Below, piece after piece: positions 47,182-57,156 of a stretch of 64,000 nucleotides of DNA. Under the pieces are notes generated by a model, which worked only from the letters and a program-made list of their open reading frames with translations, ran no database searches and was not told the origin of the DNA. The stretch covers positions 23,147,577 through 23,211,576 of the forward strand of contig CM028338.1 in the NCBI GenBank assembly GCA_016647705.1, written 5' to 3'. Position 1 is the first letter of the stretch. Each line of letters opens with the position of its first letter. The position numbers were made by a program, and so were the translations under genes. The DNA comes from Eucommia ulmoides. Its lineage: Eukaryota > Streptophyta > Magnoliopsida > Garryales > Eucommiaceae.

Positions 47182-47375
47182 AGTAACCCTGGATTCGGAC
47201 TAGGGTAAATACAACGTGACGTTCTAACGACCCGGGAGGGTGTTAGAACGTATGCAATCCATGACGTTGGCTAAAGACTCACGCGACCTAGGGTCGTAAA
47301 GGCGTTAAAAGGGACTTTTCGTTGACATGAAGTCGTGTAATCCCCCGTATTATACTTGGGAGAGGTAGCGGAGGA
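47182..47375 (+). promoter_or_regulatory. Conserved RNA-hairpin module, type 1 LTR
   Basis: H1: ACCCT...AGGGT from 47186. H2 (47219-47251): perfect 10-bp arms ACGTTCTAAC / GTTAGAACGT with loop GACCCGGGAGGGT. H4 (47341-47375): arms TCCCCCGTA / AGCGGAGGA, loop TTATACTTGGGAGAGGT, with two mismatches. Confidence 0.68.
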
Positions 47376-47723
47376 GTTATCGATACAGAGATTGTCGGAA
47401 TAGATAGAAAACCATTATACCTAACTTAATGACGTCGATTATGCATTATGTGAAAGAAATCAATACCTAAGTAATTAGTGTAATTAGAACTAACCTAATA
47501 GTTGTCGTTTATCTTATTATATTAAATAGAAAACAAACAAATTTTGATTAGTTGAGATAATATGAAACTATTTAAATCACAATACTCAATCGAATTACAC
47601 GTCATTCCCAGTGGAACGATATCCGATTTTACAAGATCCATTATATTAAAACTAGATTTCGTATACTTGCGAGTAGTCAATACCGTGAGGACGATGATGT
47701 GAATCCTTCCGCGTACAAGTATT

Positions 47724-47741
47724 TGGCGCCATTGCTGGGGA
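47724..47741 (+). other. Primer-binding site of element A
   Basis: TGGCGCCATTGCTGGGGA, one of the best Athila-type tRNA-Asp sites in the window (two differences from TGGCGCCGTTGCCGGGGA). Confidence 0.82.
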
Positions 47742-47848
47742 TTGTTTTGATATTATTGTCGGAGAAACGCTGTAATAGCCAGAGACTTAAGTTTTAGATA
47801 GGAGAAGCAAGTGTATCGTATTCTAGTCCCGTCAACGCACCAAGTTTT

Positions 47849-47866
47849 TGGCACCATTGCCGGGGA
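47849..47866 (+). other. Second primer-site-like sequence of element A
   Basis: TGGCACCATTGCCGGGGA preceded by CACCAAGTTTT, which repeats the LTR-end and primer-site arrangement 125 bp downstream of the first. Confidence 0.7.
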
Positions 47867-47929
47867 TTGGCAAAATTGTTATTATTGATATTGTGTGTAA
47901 ATTACTTAATTTTACTTTAGGCATTTATT

Positions 47930-48160
47930 TTGTATATAATTTTGGTTTGTAGTTTTGTTTTTGTTTCCAATGCAGGGTACTTGGCAATGTTAGATCGACG
48001 GGTATTGATGCATCCTTTTCGACGGGATTCCAAGCCGTTTATTGTGCTTGGCCAAGCACATAAGCCGGTGAGGCATTTCGTTGAGAGATTGACCCATCCA
48101 AAGCAAAACCTCGCCAATCTTGAGGGTGTTCTGAAAATGTCGGGCCGAGGACATTAAACC
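47930..48160 (+). pseudogene. Element A gag-to-tail remnant ORF
   Basis: 75 codons: GYLAMLDRRVLMHPFRRDS aligns with GYLKMLDQQVLLYFFQQDF of the gag remnant in element Z. LANLEGVL...MSGRGH aligns with the Z tail ORF. Almost all of gag and all of pol are missing. GGAGGCAACCCAA follows, as in relatives. Confidence 0.6.
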
Positions 48161-49939
48161 ACACTCTTCTTGGGAGGCAACCCAAGCAATTCTTTTTTAT
48201 CCATCCTATCCAACTTGAATCGGAGGCGATATCCTCTCGCCTCCTAGGTAAGTGTTCTAAACACCCTTCATCAGCATGCTTTAATTCCATATGTTGAAGA
48301 ATGATGATTGGGTTCACTGAGGATATTGTCCATTTTGAGTTCAGAAGTGATGTGTAGTATTTAGTATTGTTAGTTTATGTGTTATCATTTTTTTCTCGTA
48401 TTGCATGTGTGTTTAGGTTTGAATGTGTTTATGTTTTTGTGTTGTTGTTTTCATGTTGAGTTTTGTATTCATCTGGGCCGTCACCCGATGATGAAAATTA
48501 CCCCTGGTTGTTTTTGAAGTCAAGGGTAATACCCATGCATGTGTGATTCTGTGTTCTTGACTATGCTTTTTGGTAAAAGTTATTGTAGATCCTAATTTTC
48601 ACAGACACAGAGGCTCAATGTATTTCTATTCAATTGATTTGAGGACAATTTTCGATTAACCAAATTCATGACACATTGAGGATTCTAGAACTTGATTAAG
48701 GGGAAGCTTGAGGCGAAATCCTAGGCGAGGTAGTTCAGGAGACGTGATTTAGGCATTCTCTTTGTCGGTTGAGCCTTTTTAAGCCTACCTTGTTACATGT
48801 TTATCCCTCGTTACCCTGTCGAAGCCTAAATGCAAATTCAATTCAAAACACATAAACTAATACCCTGGCCAGTTGATCATTTTCTAAACCTATATCGCTG
48901 AATTTAAAGGCACATTTGAGTGAATCAAGTTAGCCATTGCAAAGGCTTCTTGATGTAAGCGGTTGGGTTTAGGGCAAACTTTTAATTGGTTCGGTATTTG
49001 AGTACTCGTCAGTTTTCATTTGTATTTCACACACCCCTTCAATTGTAAATATAAAATAAGTTTGGGGTGTATTCCTTGAAAAGAAAAAGAAAAATGTAAA
49101 TACGGTTTTTATTTTCGTTTCTTTTGACAAGTGAGTACGTTGGTCTTCAATGTATGTTTAGGATAGTTTCCAATCTTTCTATGGGGATTCGAGAGTGAAT
49201 GTGCCAAGCGTTGAGCCCTGGGTAACGTTAAGTTAACAACGTTAACCTGTTTTCTATTCCAAAATTACCCTTGGCTAAATATACCAAAACCGAACCAAGT
49301 CTTAATGATCTTCATGAGCTACTAAGCCTACATTAGAGGAGAGTGGACCCCAGTCAAGCCTATCAAAATCTTAGTCCTTCACGGTCTAAGTCGTGAATTT
49401 TGTTGGGGGATAATCCAATCTGATCGTTGTATAGTTATATTATTGAGTCTCGCACTAACACGTTTATAGGATCTAGAATAGCGTTCACCATTATTGCATG
49501 TTGAAAATCTAGAACAATACATACAATGTGTTACCGCCTAAATTCGATACTACTGGCGGTTGTTGAGGGAAAAATAAATAGGCCGTTAGAAGAATTTAAA
49601 ACTCGCATGTTGTTATGTTTAGATTGTTTTTAGGTTGTTTGTTATTTATTTTAGTTTGTGTATTTTTCATTTTAGTGTGTGTTTGGCTCGAGGACTAGCC
49701 AAATTCCGAGTTTGGGGGTATTGATAGGTACGAAAAACCTATCTATTTCCAATCCGAATTTGTTAGTTTTCGAATACGTTTATAGTTATTTTTATTATGT
49801 TTTAATTAGTTTTTATCTTTTTGTATAAATCAGGTGTGTGGGGCAAAAAGATAGGAAACTGGAGCTAAAATGATGAGATCGAACCAAAGCGGTTCGAAGT
49901 TACGGTGGATAAACAAGCTCGGAGGCTAAAAGATGAAAC

Positions 49940-50275
49940 AGGCCCACCGCCTAGGCGTCCAGACCACCGCCTAAGCGAGGAAGAAGCTGAGAAGAGCAAA
50001 ATATTACTGACGGACGACCGCCTAGGCGAAGATTCCATCGCCTAGGCGAAAATCCAGTAGAAGACAAAGATGGGCTACTAACAGCCGCTCGCCTAGGCGA
50101 AGTTTTCTTTGCCTAGGCGGAAATCCAAAAAAAATGTTCTTCCAGTCCACCACCTAGGCGATCAGACCGAACCAACCTAGCTCCTCCTAGGCGAAGAATC
50201 CACTGCCTAGGCGGATTTGCCCTGCACAGTCTTGAGATATTTTTAGATATTTTTTAGACATTTTGGCTATAAATA
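49940..50275 (+). promoter_or_regulatory. U3 palindrome array and TATA box, type 2 LTR
   Basis: About nine sites of the CCGCCTAGGCG type, some degenerate (CCTAAGCG), without the regular 70-bp tandem of type 1. TATAAATA at 50268-50275. Confidence 0.75.
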
Positions 50276-50706
50276 CCCTCTCTCCTCCCCCTTGGCCGGT
50301 CACTCTCTTGACCTCTTGGTTTTTTGAGCACCTTAGGCTATATTTAAGCCTAGGTTTAGGAGTTTTAAAGGTGGATCTCACATCCCAATGTGGAGAAGAC
50401 GGCGAATCGATCGTTGAGCGTTCTTAGCGGTTTATCTTCGGACGAGGCTAAGTTCTTCGATTGTTTTTCCATATTTCTTTATCTTAGGATCATGTGAGCA
50501 TGTTTAGCTTGATTTATATGTTTATACGGCTATGGCCACTAGTTAAATATGGATTGTAGTAGGGACTAACGGTATATTTACAAATATGTTTGTTTGGATG
50601 ATTTCGGTGTTGCGTTTATGTTTGTTCTTCGTAGTTTGATTGTGTTTATCGTATTGTTTGTTTATTATGATTATAATGGTAAATAGAGAATATGGGATTT
50701 TGACAA

Positions 50707-51095
50707 ACCCTGGATTCGGATTAGGGTAAACAAACACCACGATTCTATAACTTGATCGGGGTTTGAATCGTGGACAATCGATGACGTTGGGGCAAGACTC
50801 ACGCTACCTAGGATCGTTAAGACATTGAGGGGGACTTCTTCGTTGACTCGAAATTGTGTTATATCCCTCGTCTTACACTCGGGAGAGGTGGCGAGGGAGT
50901 TTCAGAACGAAAATTGTCGATAGGGTAAATATAACGCGACGATCCAATAACCCGGGAGGGAGTTGGATTGTGTGCAATCAATAACGTTGGGCGAGACTCA
51001 CGTGACCTAGGGTCGTTAAGACGTTGAGGAGGACTTTTTCGTTGACTCGAAGTCATGTATTCCCCCATCTTACACTTGGGAGAGGTGGCGGTAGA
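50707..51095 (+). promoter_or_regulatory. Duplicated RNA-hairpin module, type 2 LTR
   Basis: Two tandem copies. First: H2 50737-50773, arms CCACGATTC / GAATCGTGG; H4 50864-50898, arms TCCCTCGTC / GGCGAGGGA, loop TTACACTCGGGAGAGGT, nine of nine pairs. Second: H2 50940-50970, arms CGATCCAAT / GTTGGATTG with CCCGGG loop; H4 51061-51095, a weaker stem with three mismatches. Confidence 0.65.
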
Positions 51096-51432
51096 GTTTA
51101 CGTACCGAGTTTGTCAAATAGGTCGAACATCGTAAACGTAAGTAAATCGAAATCGAACACGTATTTGTAAACACGTTAATCCCTAGGCAATTTGACCCTA
51201 AAACATATTAGCATATAGTGTAGTTAATTTAGGTTATATTAGTATTAGTTTAATTAATTAAATACATTTGTTTTTCACCTAGATAAAATTAGGTCACGAC
51301 AAACGCGGTATTCGATAGTAACGACACCTATTCCTATGGATACGATAACCCGATCTTAACGATCACACTATACTAAAACTTAGACCTCGTATACTTGCGA
51401 GTGTGAGTAGCGGCGTATTTTGCGAGCTACCA

Positions 51433-51448
51433 AGTTTTTTCAAAAACT
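51433..51448. other. Tail-to-tail junction of two LTRs
   Basis: The 16 bases AGTTTTTTCAAAAACT lie between the ends of a plus-strand type 2 LTR and a minus-strand type 1 LTR. Each side keeps the eight bases that normally follow its LTR in front of the primer site, and the match stops exactly in the middle. Confidence 0.75.
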
Positions 51449-53126
51449 TTTACGTGCGAGGATTCATATTATTGTCCTCGCGGTATTGACTACTCGCAAG
51501 TATACGAGGTCTAATTTTAATATAATCGATCTTGTAAGATCGGATATCGTTCCACTGAGAATGACGTGTAATTCGGTTGAGTATTGTGATTTAAATAGTT
51601 TCATATTATCTCGACTAATCAAAATTTGTTTGTTTTCTATTTAATATACTAATATAAATGACAACTATTAGGTTAGTTCTAATTATACTAATTACTTAGG
51701 TATTGATTTCTTTCACATAATGCATAATCGACGTCATTAAGTTAGCTATAATGGTTTTTTATCTATTCTGACAATCTCTGTATCGATAACTCCTCTGCTA
51801 CCTATCCCGAGTATAAGACGGGGGATTACAAGACTTCGTGTCAACGAAGAAGTCCCCTTCAACGCCTTTACGACCCTAGGTCGCGTGAGTCTTTAGCCAA
51901 CATCATGGATTGCATACATTCTAACGCCCTCCCGGGTCGTTAAAACGTCACGTTGTATTTACCCTAGTCCGAATCCAGGGTTACCTCTTTCGAATGTCAA
52001 ACCCTGTATTCTCTATTTATCAATACAAGCATAATATCAAGAATAATGGTAAACACAATCGGATTTAGACAAACTACACATTAAAGTAACATTAAGTAAT
52101 TCAACTTAACAATTACATGATTTCAACTACACCTAAGTAACATTTAACTGATACTATAAGATCTTAGCCATATGACATACAAAATAAGAGGGATTCAACA
52201 TTCTTAGATATGAAAAAGTAATTACAAAGATAAAAATAAGAGAAGAACGATCAAATCTGAAAGTGAAACGGTTCACTATTGCTAATGATCGGTCCGCAAG
52301 TGATTCTTCTTTGCCCGAATGATGAATCTTTTTCTTGATCTTCAAAATATAGCTTAAGAACTCTCTACTAGGGTTAGGGTTCATCAACAACCTTTTTCAG
52401 ACGTAGGAAAAGGGGTATAAATAGGCCTAGGGGTTCAAAAATATCTAAATAGATATTTTAGACTATTCTGCGAAATGCGCGTAGGCGGTAGAAACTTCGC
52501 CTAGGCGGAGTTTATGTCGGTTAGAAATCCTCCTAGGCGATGGTTTATTCACCTAAGCGGAGGACTAACTTCTTGGTCTTCTTTCTTTCTGATGTATTTC
52601 CGCCTGGGCCATAGAAACTTCGCCTAGGCGGATTTCAGCAGTTCAGCACTTCCAACAGTTCAGCACTTCTAGCGTTCTGATGGAATTTCTCCTAGGCGGT
52701 GGAAACTTCGCCTAGGCAGATTTCAACATTTCAGCCCTTCATCCTTCTGACGGATTTCCGCCTAGGCAGTGGAAACTTTGCCTAGGCGGATTTCAACTTC
52801 TCAGCACTTTCAACCTTCTAACGGATTTCTGCCTAGGTGGTGGAAACTTCGCCTAGGCGGATTTCAACATTTTAGCATTTGCAACTTTCTGATGGATTTC
52901 CGCCTAGGCAGTGGAAACTTCGCCTAGGCGGATTTGCGTTGTTCTTTGAAATCTTTTTTTTTTATCTTTTGGCTACCATTTTCTCCACAATTTCGCTCAG
53001 TTTGCCGATTGTTTACGTCCCTACTCCTGACTAATAAAAACAGCTAAAAAGATATTCAAACTTCAATAAAATACTTGAAAACTAGCAAATTCGGTTTAGA
53101 ATTAGATAGGTATTTTACACGTATCG
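51449..53126 (-). repeat. Athila-type LTR, type 1, minus strand (1678 bp)
   Basis: A close copy of 46043-47717 in opposite orientation, including the regular palindrome tandem (52478-52940) and TATA box (52423-52416). The minus strand starts CGATACGTGTAAAATACC and ends GCACGTAAA. Preceded on its strand by the degenerate polypurine tract CCAAGTTTGGAGATAT (53127-53145). Confidence 0.88.
51791..51990 (-). promoter_or_regulatory. Conserved RNA-hairpin module, minus-strand type 1 LTR
   Basis: H2 (51916-51948): arms ACGTTTTAAC / GTTAGAATGT. Two C-to-T changes relative to 47219-47251 each turn a G-C pair into G-U, so all ten pairs survive; loop again has CCCGGG. H4 at 51791-51825 is weakened. Confidence 0.62.
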
Positions 53127-54849
53127 AATATCTCCAAACTTGGAATTTTGCTAGTCCTCAAGCAAAACACCCTAATGCTAAATAACACTAACTATACTAA
53201 TTAGCTAATTTCTAAACTAAAAATAAGTAATCATTAACAAATAAGAAGTACACACCTGTGAGATTTAAGTTCAATCAAAGAAACCATGCGATTCTTCCTT
53301 CAACAACGCGCAATCAGATCCAGTTAAGGAATAACACGCACCACGTGGTGTTCCAGAATTTCAACACTCAATATCAGTTAAAATCATTTTAGATCCAATT
53401 GAAATGTATGTGTGTGAGAACTCGGATGTATAACTAATCAAACACCGGATTGGATTATTCATTGAATAAGGTCATGACTTAAACTTGTTAAAACATTCAT
53501 GAGAGCCATATGCTTAACTGGGCTCAACTATCCACTAATGTAGGGTCGGACATTCACAGAGATCAATAGGGCTTGGTTTGGCTTTGGAGAACGACCAAAG
53601 GATCGTAGAAATAGAAACTCGTTAAAATTTTAACGATACCCGAGGTACAAACGCTTGTCGCTAAATCTCTCTCTTAACGCCCTATCTTTGAAGAAATAAC
53701 CCTAAACAAGATTAAGTAAACTTGTATTCACTTGTCACAACAATCGAAATTAAACACTATATTCACATAGTGGTTTGTTTGTTTTTTTTTGCTTTTTTTT
53801 TTTTCTTAAAGTACACACACCCGCAAACTTATTCAAATTTTTTACAATTTTAGGGGCGTGTAAATACAACTAAAGGATTGACAAGTGAATACTCTTATAC
53901 TTAACCAAAAACATTTAAACTGAAACCCTGATTGCCCACTTCAAATTAGCATAATCTAATGCTACTTGTTTTCACTCAATTTTTACTTTTATTCTTAGCG
54001 ACAATGGTTTTGAAAGATTTACTTGGTTAACGTATAGAAACAAGTTCAAAAGTGAAAAGTTTATGGCTTCGACAGGAAAACAAAGGAATAATTTTTTAGG
54101 TTAGTTTCAAACGGTTCAAGCGATAAAAATGAAGGCCTATATCATGCCTCCGGAATTATCTTACCTATAATTTTACCTCAAGCCTCCCCCAGTCAAGTTC
54201 TAAATTCCTCATTTCTGTCATGAACTTATTACTGAATAATCGGCGTTAAATCGTTCAACTAATTATACAATGCGTTTATGCGATCGTGCGATTTAGGATC
54301 AAAATAATTTTCACATAATTGACATGCTAAGCACACAAAACACACGTGAATGATATTACCCCCAACCTCAATATGCAATTTAGCGGGTAATTTTCATCAT
54401 CGGGACATGGTTCGGACGAACTCAAAAACTCAGCATGCATGTACAACTATATTCATTAACATATCTACTATAATTCTACAAACTAATATTACTTATGCTA
54501 ATGATCCTTACACATGCATAGCTAAACATTACACATGCATAACAAAAAGAATTTCAAAATTTACAAAATTTAACAATAATATCATTATAAACAAAAATTT
54601 GTCCACAAAAAGAATTTTGTCCCATTTACATCAAAAAATTGTCATCCTTCGTATCCCCCCCCCCCCCCCCAAAAAAAAAAAAAAACTACATGCCTGCATA
54701 TCATATAACCCCAAACTTGAACGAGGCAGTGTCCTCACTGCCTAGGCAGCGAACCCAATAGTAGAATAGAAATATATATATTGAAAACTAGGTCGAACAC
54801 ATACCTAGGAGGGAAGACATACAAGTCTAACCTTCTTCCGTTCATTAGG

Positions 54850-55945
54850 GAGGAGATGGCGGTGGAAGCTCATCAGTCTCAAAAGGCGGCACCGGCGTAT
54901 AACGCGTCATGTTGATTCCGAGGTGCTCAAATAAAACTCATTGATTTTGATCTTGTTGTCGAATGTAGTTATCCATGTAGCTCTCCATCCGAGACAAATT
55001 AGTTTAGAGCTGGCTCATATCGGATTGGAGACTACGGACATCTCGTGAAATCTGGGTGAGTTGGTCACGGCGGGTTGTGGGCATCAGTGGCTCCGAAGGG
55101 CCGACTTCTTTCTCTTCAGGACCCTCTTCTCCTACAGCTGGTCCGCCCTTCTACAATCTGTTAATCATTGAAAGATCGAGCAGCTTTATAGGTGGAAAGG
55201 GGCTTGTGGACGTGACACGAACTCTGGCACGTAGAAAGAGAGCGGTGAGGAATGAGGGAAAATGAAGGCCACCCTTCGTCGTCCTGGCAGTATGAATTAT
55301 AGAAGAATAAATATGCCAACCGATGTTGACGGGCATCCCTCTATCATTGCCGTATAGCATAAACGCTCGCTCCTTGGAAACATTGGACACATGGGAAGTA
55401 GGGAGCAGATTAGCGCAGATAAATTGATGCCAAATCTTGGGGATTGGTTTCAAAAATCGTGCCTTGAAGATAGCCTGACCCTGCCATGTGTTCTTCCACT
55501 GGGCGTTACCCATTGTCAGGGCCTGAATCACCGCACTCATTGTTGGTATGGCAGCATCGGATAAATCTCGGGAGGCTTTCAGCCCCGTCAATCCAAGCAA
55601 CTCGTTGAAATCGTCCTCACTGAACAGCACTGGGATATTCTGGACCCTCGTCTGAAATCCTGTAGCCTCGGTAATGTTCTCATAGAACTCGCGTACCAGA
55701 GCCAACTCCCCTGGTGGGGGTGAAGCACAGAACTGTTCTCATCTTCTATGTTGAATGACGATCCTGAATTCTTCATGGAGTTCATGCAAAGGTTCGAACC
55801 CCCTCTGTCGAATGCCAGGACGCTCACTTTCACGTTTATTATAATGGTCCTCATCTTGCTTGGAGACAAATTGTAGAGAGTTGTAATCCGAAGCAGCCGG
55901 AGGTTCTTCCGTTCGTGGTTGCTTGGATGCCCGACGCTTTGCCAT
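54850..55945 (-). pseudogene. Downstream ORF of element B ('putative plant transposon protein')
   Basis: Starts MAKRRASKQPRTEEPPAASD at 55945. After one in-frame stop near 55740 it continues in the same frame as VREFYENITEATGF, FNELLGLTG, PIPKIWHQFICANLLPTSH and HIYSSIIHTARTTKGGLHFP to 55151. This is the plant-specific domain found after integrase in Athila-type elements. Beyond a stop the frame continues as a Q-rich coiled-coil-like tail (QLTQISRDVRSLQSDMSQL) to about 54850. Function is not established; it occupies the position of env in retroviruses but shows no clear membrane segment. Confidence 0.75.
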
Positions 55946-57156
55946 TTTGCCTATAAATCACAATCACAACACCAAACACAATAATAACAATAGAACACGC
56001 AATTCAAACCCTTGTCAGCGAACACACAATGCCCTATTTTATCAAACATATGCCAACCAAAACCAAACAATACAAATTTCACAAGATATCCCACCAACTG
56101 AAACCAAATCACATTTTTGTTGTAATATAACCTAAAATAAATTATTCACATTGTGTATCAACACAAAAACATGATAAGGTTTACCAAAAATAATTCCTAA
56201 ATCCCTAATAATGTGAAAAACGCAATCCTAGGGTTTAAAGGGGTTTAGGGTTCTAGCCAAATCCAATGATTTTTGAAATAAATGAGCAAATGAAGCAAAT
56301 ATTTCAACAATTAAATGAAAAATAGGATCATTGACACTTACTTGTTGAAATTGTTTGATCAAATCACTTGAGGATGGCGATCTCGCACTGTTTTACCATT
56401 TAAACCCTAGATTTTCGAAAATGGGAAGAGGAATCCAAAGTTTGGATAAAGATTTTTGGTGAAAATCCAAGTTTTTCGCAATATAGGATGAATCTTTAAA
56501 GGGGGGAAAGGATTTGGGATGGTGAAGTTGAGAGGTTTCTTGAAAATTTTAGGAGGGAAGTGCCGTTTGCGAAGAGGACTGTTGCATTTTAAAACAGGGC
56601 TGTCGTGACTTCGCCTAGGCAGAGGTTTTTCCTCCTAGGAGAAGTAGCGCCTTTTGCTTTTTAAAAAACCTTCTGATGTAAATTCGCCTAGGCAGTAGTT
56701 TTTCCACCTGGGCGAATTTACGCCTGTGTGAAACCCTTAATTCTGTTGTAAATCCGCCTAGGCGAATTTATGCCAGTATGTTTTCTCAGCCTTCTGTCCA
56801 ATTTTCACCTTGACGGTGGTTTTTTCGCCTAGGCGAATTTACGCCAATATGGACTTTGGCTAGATTCCTTCAGGTTTTCACATTTTTTCTCTACACCTCT
56901 TACTTCCACTTCGTTCCTCAAACGATTTTTAGCATGCAATTCAATCCTAAGTATCTAGCCTCGTCAATTCACTACAAAAAAATAATATTCCGAGTTCAAT
57001 ACGATCTCCAAAAAGTAATTTATACAAAAGTTGGGAATGTTCGTTATCCTCGATGACATATCAAAAGATGTTGCTTGGTTTTACGTCCCTAGCTTGGACG
57101 TGTTTGAATTCCGGCTCTATCCTTCAACGAGGGAGATGTTCTCCACAACTCGCTCT
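55946..57156 (-). other. Spacer between integrase and the downstream ORF of element B
   Basis: About 1.2 kb without a coding frame. Holds the palindrome array above and A-rich leader-like DNA (55960-56130). Confidence 0.6.
56590..56850 (-). promoter_or_regulatory. Internal palindrome array of element B
   Basis: About six sites of the CGCCTAGGCG type (some degenerate, such as CCTGGGCG), 650-900 bp upstream of the ORF at 55945 on its strand. Same motif as in the LTR U3 arrays. A TATA-like CCTATATTG lies at about 56480-56490. Confidence 0.5.

Larger units (their letters stand above)
46043..47717 (+). repeat. Athila-type LTR, type 1, plus strand (1675 bp)
   Basis: Starts TGATAGGTGTAAAATACC, ends CCGCGTACA before a primer site. 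It is a close relative of the minus-strand LTR at 51449-53126 (1678 bp) and clearly different from the type 2 LTRs. It interrupts a copia RNase H remnant; the left five bases are ACAGT. Confidence 0.88.
47718..49721 (+). mobile_element. Internal region of Athila-like element A (pol deleted)
   Basis: Two kilobases with primer sites, a short ORF remnant and an untranslated tail ending in the polypurine tract GAGTTTGGGGGTA (49708-49720). Further purine-tract-like motifs lie near 49059-49080 and, decayed, near 48330. Flanked by a type 1 LTR on the left and a type 2 LTR on the right, so the pair is mismatched. Confidence 0.75.
49722..51432 (+). repeat. Athila-type LTR, type 2, plus strand (1711 bp)
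   Basis: Starts TGATAGGTACGAAAAACC, ends GCGAGCTACCA. It matches the minus-strand LTR beginning at 62714, including an internal tandem duplication of the hairpin module (about 50700-51100) that type 1 and element C lack. Palindrome array 49940-50215, TATA box 50268-50275. Confidence 0.88.
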
